A stretch of 64,000 nucleotides of DNA from Marivirga arenosa (GTDB taxonomy: Bacteria; Bacteroidota; Bacteroidia; Cytophagales; Cyclobacteriaceae). Positions 36,357-45,267 of this stretch are shown piece after piece. Each line of letters begins with the position of its first letter. Position 1 is the stretch's first letter. A program made the position numbers and the translations under genes. The stretch lies in contig NZ_CP129970.2 of the NCBI RefSeq assembly GCF_030503895.2, positions 1,180,001-1,244,000 of the forward strand, in the 5' to 3' direction. Below the pieces are notes generated by a model that saw nothing but the letters and a program-made list of their open reading frames with translations, was not told the origin of the DNA and searched no databases.

Positions 36357-37115
36357 ATGAAAAATAAAAGAATTATAATCACTGGAGGTGCTGGAGCAAT
36401 TGGGAAAACCTTAGCTAAATTTTTATTAGAAAAGGGTGCAAAAGTGTTAATTACTGATTTAAAAGATAGTGACTTACAAAAAACGAAAGAAGAATTAAAA
36501 TCAGAAAATCTGTTTACTTTCGCAGCTGACGTAAGTAATGAAAAGGAAGTAGAAAAATATGTTGCCTTCGCAAAAGACAAATTAGGAGGGATAGATATAT
36601 TTTATAATAATGCAGGTATAGAAGGAAAGGTAGCTCCTTTGGATGAATATCCCTTAGAAGTGTTTGACCAGCTCATAAATGTAAATATAAAAGGGGTTTA
36701 TTATGGACTAAGACATGTTTTCCCTGTTATGAAACAAAACAAAGAGGGTGGAAGCATTATCATTACTTCATCAGTGGCTGGGCTTATGGGTACGCCAAAT
36801 GTACTGCCTTATGTAACAAGTAAACATGCTGTTATAGGGATGATGAAATCAGCTGCATTGGAAGGAGCTCCTCATAAAATTAGAGTTAATACTGTTAACC
36901 CATCACCGGTGGATAATAGAATGATGCGCTCTTTAGAAGAAGGATTTGCACCAGGAGCAGGAGCTGAAGCTAAAAAAGGATTTGAGCAAAGTATTCCACT
37001 ACAGCGATATGCAACAAACGAGGATGTGGCAAAGCTCATGTTGTTTTTAGGAAGCGATGAAAGCAGCTTCATCACTGGAACTGTTAACCCTGTGGATGGT
37101 GGCATGACAGCTTGA
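36357..37115 (+). CDS. Short-chain dehydrogenase/reductase
   Basis: NAD(P)-dependent oxidoreductase of the classical SDR family. The Rossmann motif TGGAGAIGK is at residues 9-17, NNAG near 86-89, the catalytic Ser in ITSSVAG near 142, and YVTSK (Tyr/Lys) near 155-159. The length of 252 residues is standard. The acidic residue after beta-2 (TDLKDSD) suggests NAD preference. The substrate cannot be inferred; neighbours do not help. Confidence 0.9.
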   Translation: MKNKRIIITGGAGAIGKTLAKFLLEKGAKVLITDLKDSDLQKTKEELKSENLFTFAADVSNEKEVEKYVAFAKDKLGGIDIFYNNAGIEGKVAPLDEYPLEVFDQLINVNIKGVYYGLRHVFPVMKQNKEGGSIIITSSVAGLMGTPNVLPYVTSKHAVIGMMKSAALEGAPHKIRVNTVNPSPVDNRMMRSLEEGFAPGAGAEAKKGFEQSIPLQRYATNEDVAKLMLFLGSDESSFITGTVNPVDGGMTA

Positions 37116-37123
37116 TAATTAAT

Positions 37124-37198
37124 AGCCAGTATATTTTGTAATGACACCATAAGGATAGAGAATACTTTTTTATGGCAGATCATTTCCTTGTACTGGCT
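37124..37198. repeat. Nested inverted-repeat element, 75 bp
   Basis: Outer arms AGCCAGTA (37124-37131) and TACTGGCT (37191-37198) are perfect. Inside are ATGA/TCAT and then CCATAA (37147-37152)/TTATGG (37170-37175). The arms nest in register, so a branched or long hairpin RNA could form. T-rich sequence follows. Could be a terminator of the SDR gene, a small structured RNA or an old mini-element. Confidence 0.45.
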
Positions 37199-37314
37199 TT
37201 TACTTTTTACTAAACATTCATAGCGAATTAGTAATCTAAAACACTACAAACCCCCTATTTAAAAATAATTATAATAGATTTATTAAATCAAGATAAATAG
37301 TTGTCATATATGAT

Positions 37315-37322
37315 TAATTTTG
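37315..37322 (+). promoter_or_regulatory. Bacteroidota -7 element of the CPA2 antiporter gene
   Basis: TAATTTTG fits TAnnTTTG and ends 18 bp before the ATG at 37341. No TTG at the standard distance upstream. Confidence 0.45.
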
Positions 37323-37340
37323 ATTTAAAGTAAATTGTAC

Positions 37341-39374
37341 ATGATACTAGCAGCGAGCGTTGATATACCCATTTTAAGTGATATAGTTATCATATTAGGT
37401 CTATCCATTTTTGTTATTCTATTATTTAGAAAGCTAAAAATACCTCCAATTATCGGGTTCTTAATTACCGGAATTATTGCAGGCCCATACGGTTTTCAAC
37501 TAATAGATGCGACTGAAGGCGTTAAAGTATTTGCTGAGATCGGTGTTATCTTATTGTTGTTTATTATTGGTATTGAATTCTCAATTAAAAGTTTAATATC
37601 AATAAAAAAAGCAGTTTTTTTAGGGGGATCAGTACAAGTAATCGGCACAATCTTATTAGTAAGTTTGATTGCTCTTAACACGGGCTTTGATTTAAATGCT
37701 GCAATATTCCTGGGTTTCTTATTCTCATTAAGTAGTACGGCTATTGTTCTCAAATTAATTCAGGACAAAGGTGAAACCACCACACCACACGGTAAAACTA
37801 TATTAGCTATACTGATATTTCAAGATATTATTGTTGTTCCAATGATGTTATTTACGCCTTTACTAGCTGGACAAGGAGAAAATATTTGGACTGAAATACT
37901 AATGATGCTTTTAAAGGCGGCATTGTTGATTGCATTTGTTTTAGTAAGTGCTCGCTACATAGTGCCTTGGTTATTCTATCAAATTGCCAAAACAAAGAGT
38001 AAAGAATTATTCATTTTAGTCATTGTTTTAATCTGCTTCTCAATAGCATGGTTAAGTTCATCTTTAGGACTTTCATTGGCTCTAGGAGCCTTTCTAGCGG
38101 GATTAATTGTATCCGAATCAGAATATAGTCATCAGGCAGCCAGTAATATTCTACCGTTTCATGAGTTATTCACTTCATTCTTCTTCGTCTCAATTGGGAT
38201 GTTATTGGATATATTTTTTGTAGCAGATCACTTCCTTATCATATTAGGATTAATGGTAGCTACCATGGTAGCAAAAACTATAATCGCTACTTTTTCTGGG
38301 GCTGTTTTAGGTTATCCTGGAAGGACATCATACAGAATAGGATTTTCTTTATTTCAAGTAGGTGAATTTGCCTTTATTCTATCAACTGTAGGCATTACTT
38401 ATGGTCTCATATCAGATTTGACTTACCAATATTTTTTATCTGTTTCACTATTCACAATGGGCTTTACTCCCTATATTATAAGTATATCTCCAAAATTGGC
38501 TGATTTTCTTTCTAGTAATAAACTCGCAACAACTATTGGCAGTCATACTCAAAAAATGTTCTTTTCATTTCCTGAAAACGTGGAAGAAAGTGAGGAATTA
38601 GCTGATGAAGAATTAGAGAATCATATTATTATTATTGGTTTTGGTTTGAATGGACAGAATGTGGCTAAAGCAGCAAAAAGTGCTGGTATTCCTTATGTGA
38701 TTTGTGAAATGAATCCAGATACCATAAAAAAATATAAAGCTTTAGGCGAGCCTATCCATTTTGGAGATGCTATTCAGGCTGAAGTTTTGAAATCACTAGG
38801 GGTTCATAAAGCTAAGGTGGTAGTAATTGCAATTTCTGATCCATTGGCTACTAAGAGGATTGTTACTCAAATTAGAGTGATAAGTAATACTATTCATGTT
38901 ATAGTTAGAACTCGCTTTATTACGGAAACAGAAGAAAATCTCCGACTTGGGGCAGATGAAGTGATACCTGAAGAATTTGAAACCTCTGTTGAAATATTTA
39001 CAAGAGTATTAAATCAGTATTTTATTCCTCAAAAAAGAATAAAAGAGTTTGTTCGAAACATTAGAGCAGATAATTACGAAATGCTGAGGGGTGTCATTAA
39101 AAGAAACCCAATGATGAAGCTGACAGAAGAATTTCCAAATCTTACGACTGCTTGTTATGAAATTGAGCGTGAAAACAGCCAAATAACAGGAAAACCTATA
39201 GCAGAAACTAACATTCGTCATAATTTTGGTGTTACCGTAATTGGAATTAAACGAGATGGTGAACTTAATACTCAAATTGGACCAGAAACTACACCTATAT
39301 TAGGAGATGTTATTTTTGTATTTGGTAAACCCGAAGATTTGGAACATTTTTACGAAAAAATAAGCATTCAATAA
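37341..39374 (+). CDS. CPA2 monovalent cation:proton antiporter with RCK domains
   Basis: KefB/KefC-like K+ or Na+/H+ antiporter. About 12 transmembrane helices fill residues 1-395. A TrkA_N (RCK) domain follows at about 428-545 with the Rossmann-type IIIIGFGLNGQNVA and a FGDA motif. A TrkA_C domain lies at about 590-675 (ITGKPIAETNIRHNFGVTVIG). The length is 677 residues from the ATG at 37341; an in-frame TTG six bases earlier is less likely. Binding of NAD(H) or glutathione to the RCK domain is known for the family; nothing here fixes the ligand. Confidence 0.9.
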   Translation: MILAASVDIPILSDIVIILGLSIFVILLFRKLKIPPIIGFLITGIIAGPYGFQLIDATEGVKVFAEIGVILLLFIIGIEFSIKSLISIKKAVFLGGSVQVIGTILLVSLIALNTGFDLNAAIFLGFLFSLSSTAIVLKLIQDKGETTTPHGKTILAILIFQDIIVVPMMLFTPLLAGQGENIWTEILMMLLKAALLIAFVLVSARYIVPWLFYQIAKTKSKELFILVIVLICFSIAWLSSSLGLSLALGAFLAGLIVSESEYSHQAASNILPFHELFTSFFFVSIGMLLDIFFVADHFLIILGLMVATMVAKTIIATFSGAVLGYPGRTSYRIGFSLFQVGEFAFILSTVGITYGLISDLTYQYFLSVSLFTMGFTPYIISISPKLADFLSSNKLATTIGSHTQKMFFSFPENVEESEELADEELENHIIIIGFGLNGQNVAKAAKSAGIPYVICEMNPDTIKKYKALGEPIHFGDAIQAEVLKSLGVHKAKVVVIAISDPLATKRIVTQIRVISNTIHVIVRTRFITETEENLRLGADEVIPEEFETSVEIFTRVLNQYFIPQKRIKEFVRNIRADNYEMLRGVIKRNPMMKLTEEFPNLTTACYEIERENSQITGKPIAETNIRHNFGVTVIGIKRDGELNTQIGPETTPILGDVIFVFGKPEDLEHFYEKISIQ

Positions 39375-39403
39375 TCGCTTTTAAATTTTAATATAACAAT
39401 CGA

Positions 39404-40612
39404 GTGGATAATAAATTCTTAACCTCATTAACTGAAAAATACGGCACTCCATTATATGTTTATGATGCCGACAAAATAGCTTCTCAAATCAAACGTTTAA
39501 ACGATGCCTTTTCTGGCATTAATCTGAAGCTTAAATATGCAACCAAAGCTTTAAGCAATATTTCAGTTTTGAAATGGATGAAAAAGCACGGAACTGGCCT
39601 TGATGTAGTTTCTATACAAGAAGCTTATTTAGGATTAAAAGCTGGATTTGAACCAAAGGATATTTTATATACTCCTAATTGCGTTTCTATAGATGAAATC
39701 GTTGAAGCTGTTGATTTAGGGCTGATGATCAATATTGACAATATTTCAATTTTGGAGCAGTTTGGCCATAAATATCATAATAGTGTTCCGGTTTGTATCA
39801 GATTAAACCCACACATAATGGCAGGTGGAAACTCAAAAATATCAACCGGTCATATTGACTCAAAATTTGGGATTTCTATTCTACAAATGAGGCATTTGTT
39901 GAGGGTGATTGAAAATTATAACATTAATGTAATTGGACTTCACATTCATACTGGTTCAGATATTTTAGATTCAGAAGTCTTTTTAAGAGGAACTGAAATA
40001 ATCTTTGAAGCTGCTGAAGACTTCCCTGATATAGATTTTATTGATTTTGGAAGTGGATTTAAAGTAGCTTATAAAGAAGGCGATGTAACAACTGACATTG
40101 AGGAATTAGGAAAAGAAGTAAGCAAAAGATTTAAGGATTTCTGCAAATCCAGAGGCAAGGATTTAGAATTATGGTTCGAACCTGGAAAATTCTTAGTTTC
40201 CGAAGCAGGTTATTTTTTATCTAAAGTCAATGTAATCAAAACTACACCTGCCACAGTATTTGTAGGTTTGGATACGGGTATGAACCATCTGCTAAGACCT
40301 ATGATGTATGATGCTTACCATCAAATTGAAAACATATCAAATCCATCTGATACACAAAGAGTATACACGGTTGTTGGATACATTTGTGAAACAGACACTT
40401 TTGGTACTGACAGAAGACTTTCTGAGGTTAGACAAGGTGATATAATTGCAATCAAAAATGCTGGAGCTTATGGGTTTTCTATGGCCTCGAATTATAATTC
40501 ACGCTATAGACCTGCAGAAGTATTAGTACATGAAGGAAAAGATCAATTAATAAGAAAAAGAGAGTCCTTAGATGACCTTCTAAGAAACCAAGTCATCGTT
40601 GATTTTGAATAA
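39404..40612 (+). CDS. lysA: Diaminopimelate decarboxylase
   Basis: Last step of lysine synthesis: converts meso-diaminopimelate to L-lysine, PLP-dependent. The alanine-racemase-like barrel has the PLP lysine in YATKAL (K48), HIHTGSDI (about 185-192), and EPGKFLVSEAGYF (about 267-279). The C-terminal part has CETDTF (about 328-333) with the active-site Cys, and AGAYGFSMASNYN. The length is 402 residues. The start is GTG; no usable ATG lies nearby. The next gene overlaps by 14 bp. Confidence 0.95.
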   Translation: MDNKFLTSLTEKYGTPLYVYDADKIASQIKRLNDAFSGINLKLKYATKALSNISVLKWMKKHGTGLDVVSIQEAYLGLKAGFEPKDILYTPNCVSIDEIVEAVDLGLMINIDNISILEQFGHKYHNSVPVCIRLNPHIMAGGNSKISTGHIDSKFGISILQMRHLLRVIENYNINVIGLHIHTGSDILDSEVFLRGTEIIFEAAEDFPDIDFIDFGSGFKVAYKEGDVTTDIEELGKEVSKRFKDFCKSRGKDLELWFEPGKFLVSEAGYFLSKVNVIKTTPATVFVGLDTGMNHLLRPMMYDAYHQIENISNPSDTQRVYTVVGYICETDTFGTDRRLSEVRQGDIIAIKNAGAYGFSMASNYNSRYRPAEVLVHEGKDQLIRKRESLDDLLRNQVIVDFE

Positions 40613-41417
40613 AGCATACTTCATACTTGCCATATTATGCTTAGGGTTACTCAATAAAAATGTAGCTCAAGAAACAATTAGTGAAACTGAAAAGCCTATC
40701 TCTCACTTTATAACCGGTGTTGGAGGTAGTTATGTAAATGTTCTGGATCAAGGCATTTCACCATTATTATACAATGGAATTGGTGGAAGTGTAATCTTAG
40801 GCCATTTGACTAAGAAAGACAGCAAACTTAATACATCACATTTAAAGTTTGATTTTAATAATCCTAACAGCAGTATTAGCAATGCTGAAATGTACACTTT
40901 CAGATTAGAAGGACATTATCAGCAATATTGGAATGTTTTTAATGAAAATGATAAATTCATAAATCTAAATTTAGGCTTTGATTTATCAGGAAAGTGGGCA
41001 TTAAGACAACACTTAAGTTATACTAATAATAGTCAGCACATAGAGACCAGAATATCCGTTGCTCCAGCAATTTTAATAGATAAAAGCTTTACTTTATGGA
41101 AGCGAAAATTTGACATTGGGATGTTTGTAAATATACCAGTTGTTACCTATGCCACTAGACCGCTATTTGCTTCAACCAAATTTCCAGCATCCATAAATAA
41201 AGAAGAGGTTGAGTTTTTTGATTATATTTTAGAAGGAGATATCATCTCATTTAACAAGTATTTCAAATGGTCAAATCAAATGTATTTATACTATCCTTTA
41301 AAAAATGGTAATGGCTTAAGACTAGATTACTTCTGGAGTTTTGAAAGCTATCAATCACAGAACCCGATCAAAACAGCAGAGCATGCTATCATGATAAGTA
41401 CATTTTTTCAATTATGA
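40599..41417 (+). CDS. Predicted outer-membrane beta-barrel protein
   Basis: Unknown function. A signal peptide (about 1-23, ending NKNVAQ) precedes about 250 residues of alternating strands with many Tyr, Phe and Asn, ending in IMISTFFQL with a terminal aromatic/Leu as in barrels. Only non-ATG starts are available: TTG at 40599 or TTG at 40605. It overlaps lysA by 14 bp at one end and the S41 peptidase gene by 4 bp at the other, so it depends on its neighbours for translation or transcription. Confidence 0.65.
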   Translation: MILNKAYFILAILCLGLLNKNVAQETISETEKPISHFITGVGGSYVNVLDQGISPLLYNGIGGSVILGHLTKKDSKLNTSHLKFDFNNPNSSISNAEMYTFRLEGHYQQYWNVFNENDKFINLNLGFDLSGKWALRQHLSYTNNSQHIETRISVAPAILIDKSFTLWKRKFDIGMFVNIPVVTYATRPLFASTKFPASINKEEVEFFDYILEGDIISFNKYFKWSNQMYLYYPLKNGNGLRLDYFWSFESYQSQNPIKTAEHAIMISTFFQL

Positions 41418-42475
41418 GAATCCGCCTAATCATCATATTATTAGCATTTTTTAATCTTTCATGTGAAAGATTATTTATTGAAGAAAATCCAGAGCCTGAA
41501 AACGCTGAAGTATTTGATCATTTATGGACTACTGTAGATGAAAAATATTCGTTTTTTGATGATAAAAATATTGATTGGGATTCTGCAAGAAGCATTTATA
41601 GACCTAAAGCTATTGCGGCTAGAAATAGCATTGAGCTATTTGAGGTACTATCCGAGCTTTTATTTATTCTTGAAGATGGACATGTTAACATATCAGCAGG
41701 TATAGATTTTTCCCGAAACTGGGAATGGTTTTTAGAATACCCAAGCAATTTTAATTTCGATATAATTGAAAGAAATTACTTAGTTCCAAGTGAGGATTAT
41801 CAAATCTCAGGCCCAATACATAATACCATTATTGATTCAGTCGGTTATATGTATTATGAAAGCTTCTCAGACAATGTAAGCACTTCACTAATGAATTATA
41901 TCGTTCAGAAATTCCTAATTAACGAACGAAAAGGTGGGTTTGAAATTAATAGCCTTGATGGGCCTGTTGCTGGTCTTATCATTGACATCAGAAATAATGG
42001 AGGTGGAAGTATTAGTAATGCATTCACTATAGCCAATCGCTTTGCAGATGATAAAATAAAAGTGGCAGACTGGTATTATAAAACAGGGCCTGGCCATAAA
42101 GATTTTTCCATAGCTGAAGAGAAATTCATTGAGTTTGACGGAGATGATGATTATAAATTCAACAAGCCAATCGTTGTTTTAATAAATAGAAGCAGTTACA
42201 GTTCAGCAAACTTCTTTGCTAGCATGATGAGTTTCTTACCTAACGTTACTTTAATTGGAGATCAAACTGGCGGGGGTGGTGGATTGCCAATTAATGATGA
42301 ATTACCTAATGGTTGGCGTTATCGTTTTTCTTCTACAAGAACAATAGATGCAAATGGGAATAATATTGAATTTGGGGTTAAACCAGATGTTGAAGTAGCT
42401 CTAGATTCAATTGATCTTGCTAATGGAAAAGACAGCATGATTGAAGCTGCAATTAATTTTATAAAGAATAACTAA
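41414..42475 (+). CDS. S41 family peptidase, lipoprotein
   Basis: Tail-specific-protease-like serine peptidase. The lipobox FNLSC (Cys17) suggests an envelope lipoprotein. The C-terminal peptidase domain has LIIDIRNNGGGSISNA (about 191-206), the catalytic-serine region INRSSYSSANFFA (about 256-268) and DQTGGGGGLPI (about 282-292). There is no clear PDZ domain, unlike CtpA-type enzymes. At 353 residues it matches compact Bacteroidota S41 proteins. The start overlaps the barrel gene by 4 bp. Confidence 0.87.
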   Translation: MRIRLIIILLAFFNLSCERLFIEENPEPENAEVFDHLWTTVDEKYSFFDDKNIDWDSARSIYRPKAIAARNSIELFEVLSELLFILEDGHVNISAGIDFSRNWEWFLEYPSNFNFDIIERNYLVPSEDYQISGPIHNTIIDSVGYMYYESFSDNVSTSLMNYIVQKFLINERKGGFEINSLDGPVAGLIIDIRNNGGGSISNAFTIANRFADDKIKVADWYYKTGPGHKDFSIAEEKFIEFDGDDDYKFNKPIVVLINRSSYSSANFFASMMSFLPNVTLIGDQTGGGGGLPINDELPNGWRYRFSSTRTIDANGNNIEFGVKPDVEVALDSIDLANGKDSMIEAAINFIKNN

Positions 42476-42954
42476 ATTGTATTATTCTAATAAACTAAAA
42501 TCAACAGGCTAAAGTTGAATTATTAAAAAATAAATGATCCTTCCTGAATAATTATTGAATCCTCAAGTTAACTTAAAGTATACATTCAACTTATACAGTT
42601 AATAATCAATTAATATTAATCTACGTAATATTACTTAGACCTATTTTGTTTAATAATTAGTACGATTTGTAAAACACTTTACTACTCAAATGAAACCTTA
42701 CATATAACCACACTTTTAGCAGTGTATTTTAACAAAATAAAGATTCAAGTTATCAAACAATTTTTTATCCACAAATAGCTATACTTATCCACACTTATCC
42801 ACACATAAATTTCAAGAGACTGTTAATCAGTATGTTATATATATTTTTAATAATTTACAAATGTGGACAATCCTCAGAAGATCAAGCATTTAAGCCAAAA
42901 CACACTACTTTTTCTTACAGAAGTAAAGAATGTAAGGTTTGCAAAAATGTAAAC
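42476..42954. other. 479-bp gene-free region, oriC-like
   Basis: No gene of convincing length in this gap. It is very AT-rich and holds the DnaA-box cluster listed separately. A run of A/T of about 25 bp (about 42832-42860) sits between the direct boxes and the inverted box. No tRNA or terminator was seen. The flanking genes converge on it (S41 peptidase on plus, ClC on minus). Confidence 0.7.
42765..42870. other. DnaA-box cluster (candidate oriC or DnaA-binding locus)
   Basis: TTATCCACA is perfect at 42765-42773, 42785-42793 and 42795-42803, in the same orientation with start-to-start spacing of 20 and 10 bp. A one-mismatch box in the opposite orientation (TTGTCCACA, minus strand) is at 42862-42870. 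Between lies an AT-rich stretch suitable for unwinding. The box sequence and clustering are what bacterial replication origins show. A chromosome-wide skew check is needed to call it oriC. Confidence 0.6.
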
Positions 42955-44733
42955 CTATTCGATTTGCTGTCTGATCAATTTTTTACGGTAAGCATTGAAA
43001 ATTCTTGATTTAGAAACAAAGCCAACATATTTACCATCTTCTAACACTGGCAAGTTCCATGCACCTGTTTTTTCGAACTTCATCATCACGGATCTCATAT
43101 TTTCTTTACCAGTAACGTTTGTAGGTGGGGTATGCATTAAAGTATTAACAATAATATTTTTTCGGGATTCTTCATCGAACATAATTTCACGAATATCATC
43201 CAATGTTACTATTCCCATTAATTCTTTATCCTGATTCACTACTGGAAAAATATTCCTTTTGGAAAATCTTACTAAATCAACTAATTCTCCCAAAGTTGCA
43301 TCTGGGTCTATGGTTAATAAATCCGTTTCAATAACTTTTTTTAAATCGATTAAGCTTAAAACTTGTCGGTCTTTATCATGATAGATTAAGTCACCTTTTT
43401 CAACAAGTGGCTTAGTGTACATTGAATATTTTTCGAAATAAGATATGGTACTATAGGAAATTGCTGATACAATCATGAGCGGCACGAATAAAGTGTAACC
43501 ACTAGTGATCTCTGCAATTAAGAAAATAGCTGTTAGAGGAGCATGTAATACTCCACTCATAACTCCGCTCATTCCTACCAAAGTAAAATTACTTAAACTT
43601 ATAGGTGCTGTAATTCCTAATTTATTAACCAGATAAGCAAACAAAAATCCAGTAACGCCTCCCAAAAACAAAGAAGGGGCAAATATACCACCACTACCTC
43701 CAGCACCAATAGTTAGGGCTGTAGCAACTGGCTTTACTAATATTATACCAGCAGCAAATAAAACAATTAAGAAAAATGACTCTATTTCATCAAAGAAAAG
43801 GCTATTATTCAATATATTTTGAGCATTCCCTTCCAATAACTTTGTAATAGTATCATAACCCTCACCGTATAGTGGTGGCAAAATAAAAACTAAGAAACCC
43901 AGTGCAACACCTCCAAGAATTGCTCTATTTAAATCTCCCTTTACATTATGAATTAATCCTTCAACTTTACTAACTACTCTTGTAAAATAAAGAGCAACTA
44001 AACCGGTAAAAATTCCTAAAAAGATATAAAAGGGGGTATCTGCAGCTACAAAATCATCAGTCAGGTTAAATGAAAATAATACGTCATCGCCTAACAAAGT
44101 TAAAGAAACTAGAGCTCCGCAAACTGAGGCTATCAATAGTGGTATAAAGGTATTAATTGTTACCTCCGCTAAAATCACTTCTATACTAAAAATTACTCCT
44201 GCTATAGGCGAATTAAATATTGCTGAAATAGCTCCAGCAGAACCACAACCAATCAAAAGAGTTCTTTGCTTATAATTTAAGTGAACTAACCTTCCAATAT
44301 TAGAACCAATTGCCGAACCCGTAACCACAATAGGTGCCTCCAATCCTACAGATCCTCCAAAACCAACCGTCAAGGAACTGGTAAGCATTCTAGAGAAGGT
44401 TTTGGTTCTTTTCACAATACTTGATTTCTTTGAAATTGTATACAGTATGTCCGTAATGCCATGCCCTAACTTTTCCTTCAAAATATATTTAGACAACAAA
44501 AGAGTAAGAATTATACCAATTAGAGGATAACTTAAGTATAAATAGTTACCAAATTCTTGTTGGAAATCTCTAGTTAGGAAATTTTGAATGACATGAACAC
44601 TCTCCTTTAAGCTTACTGCGGCTAAACCAGCAATAATACCAATTATACCACTGGTGAAAATCACAAAGTTTGTGGTACTTACGTGTTTTACACGCCAAAT
44701 AAGAAACTTAAGTAAGAGTGATTTAAATTTCAT
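42955..44733 (-). CDS. ClC-type chloride channel/transporter with CBS pair
   Basis: About 11 transmembrane helices cover residues 1-440, followed by two CBS domains (about 455-590). The gating-glutamate motif reads GLEAP (about 128-132) and the third selectivity motif GGIFAPSL (about 350-357). The first motif is GHGIT in place of GSGIP, a variant seen in other CBS-containing prokaryotic ClC proteins. The Glu gate suggests a Cl-/H+ antiporter or channel; the anion is not certain. A strong promoter lies 5 bp before the start. Confidence 0.9.
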   Translation of the reverse strand: MKFKSLLLKFLIWRVKHVSTTNFVIFTSGIIGIIAGLAAVSLKESVHVIQNFLTRDFQQEFGNYLYLSYPLIGIILTLLLSKYILKEKLGHGITDILYTISKKSSIVKRTKTFSRMLTSSLTVGFGGSVGLEAPIVVTGSAIGSNIGRLVHLNYKQRTLLIGCGSAGAISAIFNSPIAGVIFSIEVILAEVTINTFIPLLIASVCGALVSLTLLGDDVLFSFNLTDDFVAADTPFYIFLGIFTGLVALYFTRVVSKVEGLIHNVKGDLNRAILGGVALGFLVFILPPLYGEGYDTITKLLEGNAQNILNNSLFFDEIESFFLIVLFAAGIILVKPVATALTIGAGGSGGIFAPSLFLGGVTGFLFAYLVNKLGITAPISLSNFTLVGMSGVMSGVLHAPLTAIFLIAEITSGYTLFVPLMIVSAISYSTISYFEKYSMYTKPLVEKGDLIYHDKDRQVLSLIDLKKVIETDLLTIDPDATLGELVDLVRFSKRNIFPVVNQDKELMGIVTLDDIREIMFDEESRKNIIVNTLMHTPPTNVTGKENMRSVMMKFEKTGAWNLPVLEDGKYVGFVSKSRIFNAYRKKLIRQQIE

Positions 44734-44738
44734 GTTTG

Positions 44739-44746
44739 CAAAGGTA
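44739..44746 (-). promoter_or_regulatory. Bacteroidota promoter directly before the ClC gene
   Basis: Minus-strand TACCTTTG fits TAnnTTTG, with TTG (complement of 44765-44767) 18 bp upstream. Only 5 bp separate it from the ATG at 44733, which predicts a leaderless or nearly leaderless mRNA. Confidence 0.65.
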
Positions 44747-44951
44747 AATAATTATAAAGCTATCCAAGTCCGAAATTGATCTATTTTAGAAGATTTATAG
44801 GATATTTTCAAAACTTAAATCCATTACAAAATAAAGAAATTACCTACCATATAATGGAAATAGTTTTGAATCCTTAAATGATATGATTCTCATTGCACTC
44901 GTCTTAAAATATATAGGATTGGTCGATAATTAATTTAAAAATACCAACCTT

Positions 44952-44968
44952 TTGGCACGCATCTTGGT
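44952..44968 (+). promoter_or_regulatory. Sigma-54-type -24/-12 promoter of a small gene
   Basis: TTGGCACG at 44952-44959 matches the -24 element in full, and TTGGT at 44964-44968 matches the -12 element except for G in place of C. The first Gs of the two elements are 12 bp apart, as required. Transcription would start near 44979, about 24 bp before the ATG at 45003. Confidence 0.6.
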
Positions 44969-45002
44969 CTATAGTTTATAGTTTTATGTAAACTTTTTAA
45001 AC

Positions 45003-45230
45003 ATGGATAGGTACAGAATAAATTTCGTATGTAATAAATTGCCTGACCAAAAAACTGGATTGAAGGGTTTTAGAATTGGCGAAAATTATGAAGGTAGGTC
45101 ATTTAACGGCTTATTTGAAATTAATGCCAAATGGGGTTCAGGAACGGACAGTAAATTAATCTCAAAATCCTTGTTTGACGAATATTTTGAGTTAGTTCAA
45201 GAAAATCAATACGTTAAAACTTCAGCATAA
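45003..45230 (+). CDS. Small protein of unknown function
   Basis: 75 residues, soluble, no signal peptide or membrane segment; charged and aromatic-rich (MDRYRINFVCNKLPDQ, then GFRIGENYEGRSFNGLFEINAKWG). I recognise no family. It is flanked by a sigma-54-like promoter and a clear terminator, so it forms its own transcription unit. This supports it as a real gene and suggests conditional expression. Confidence 0.65.
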   Translation: MDRYRINFVCNKLPDQKTGLKGFRIGENYEGRSFNGLFEINAKWGSGTDSKLISKSLFDEYFELVQENQYVKTSA

Positions 45231-45237
45231 TAATAAT

Positions 45238-45261
45238 AGCCGACCATGTGTCGGCTTTTTT
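45238..45261 (+). terminator. Terminator of the small sigma-54-type unit
   Basis: AGCCGAC/GTCGGCT with a 5-nt loop followed by a T-run, 8 bp after the stop codon. Confidence 0.88.
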
Positions 45262-45267
45262 ATTCTC

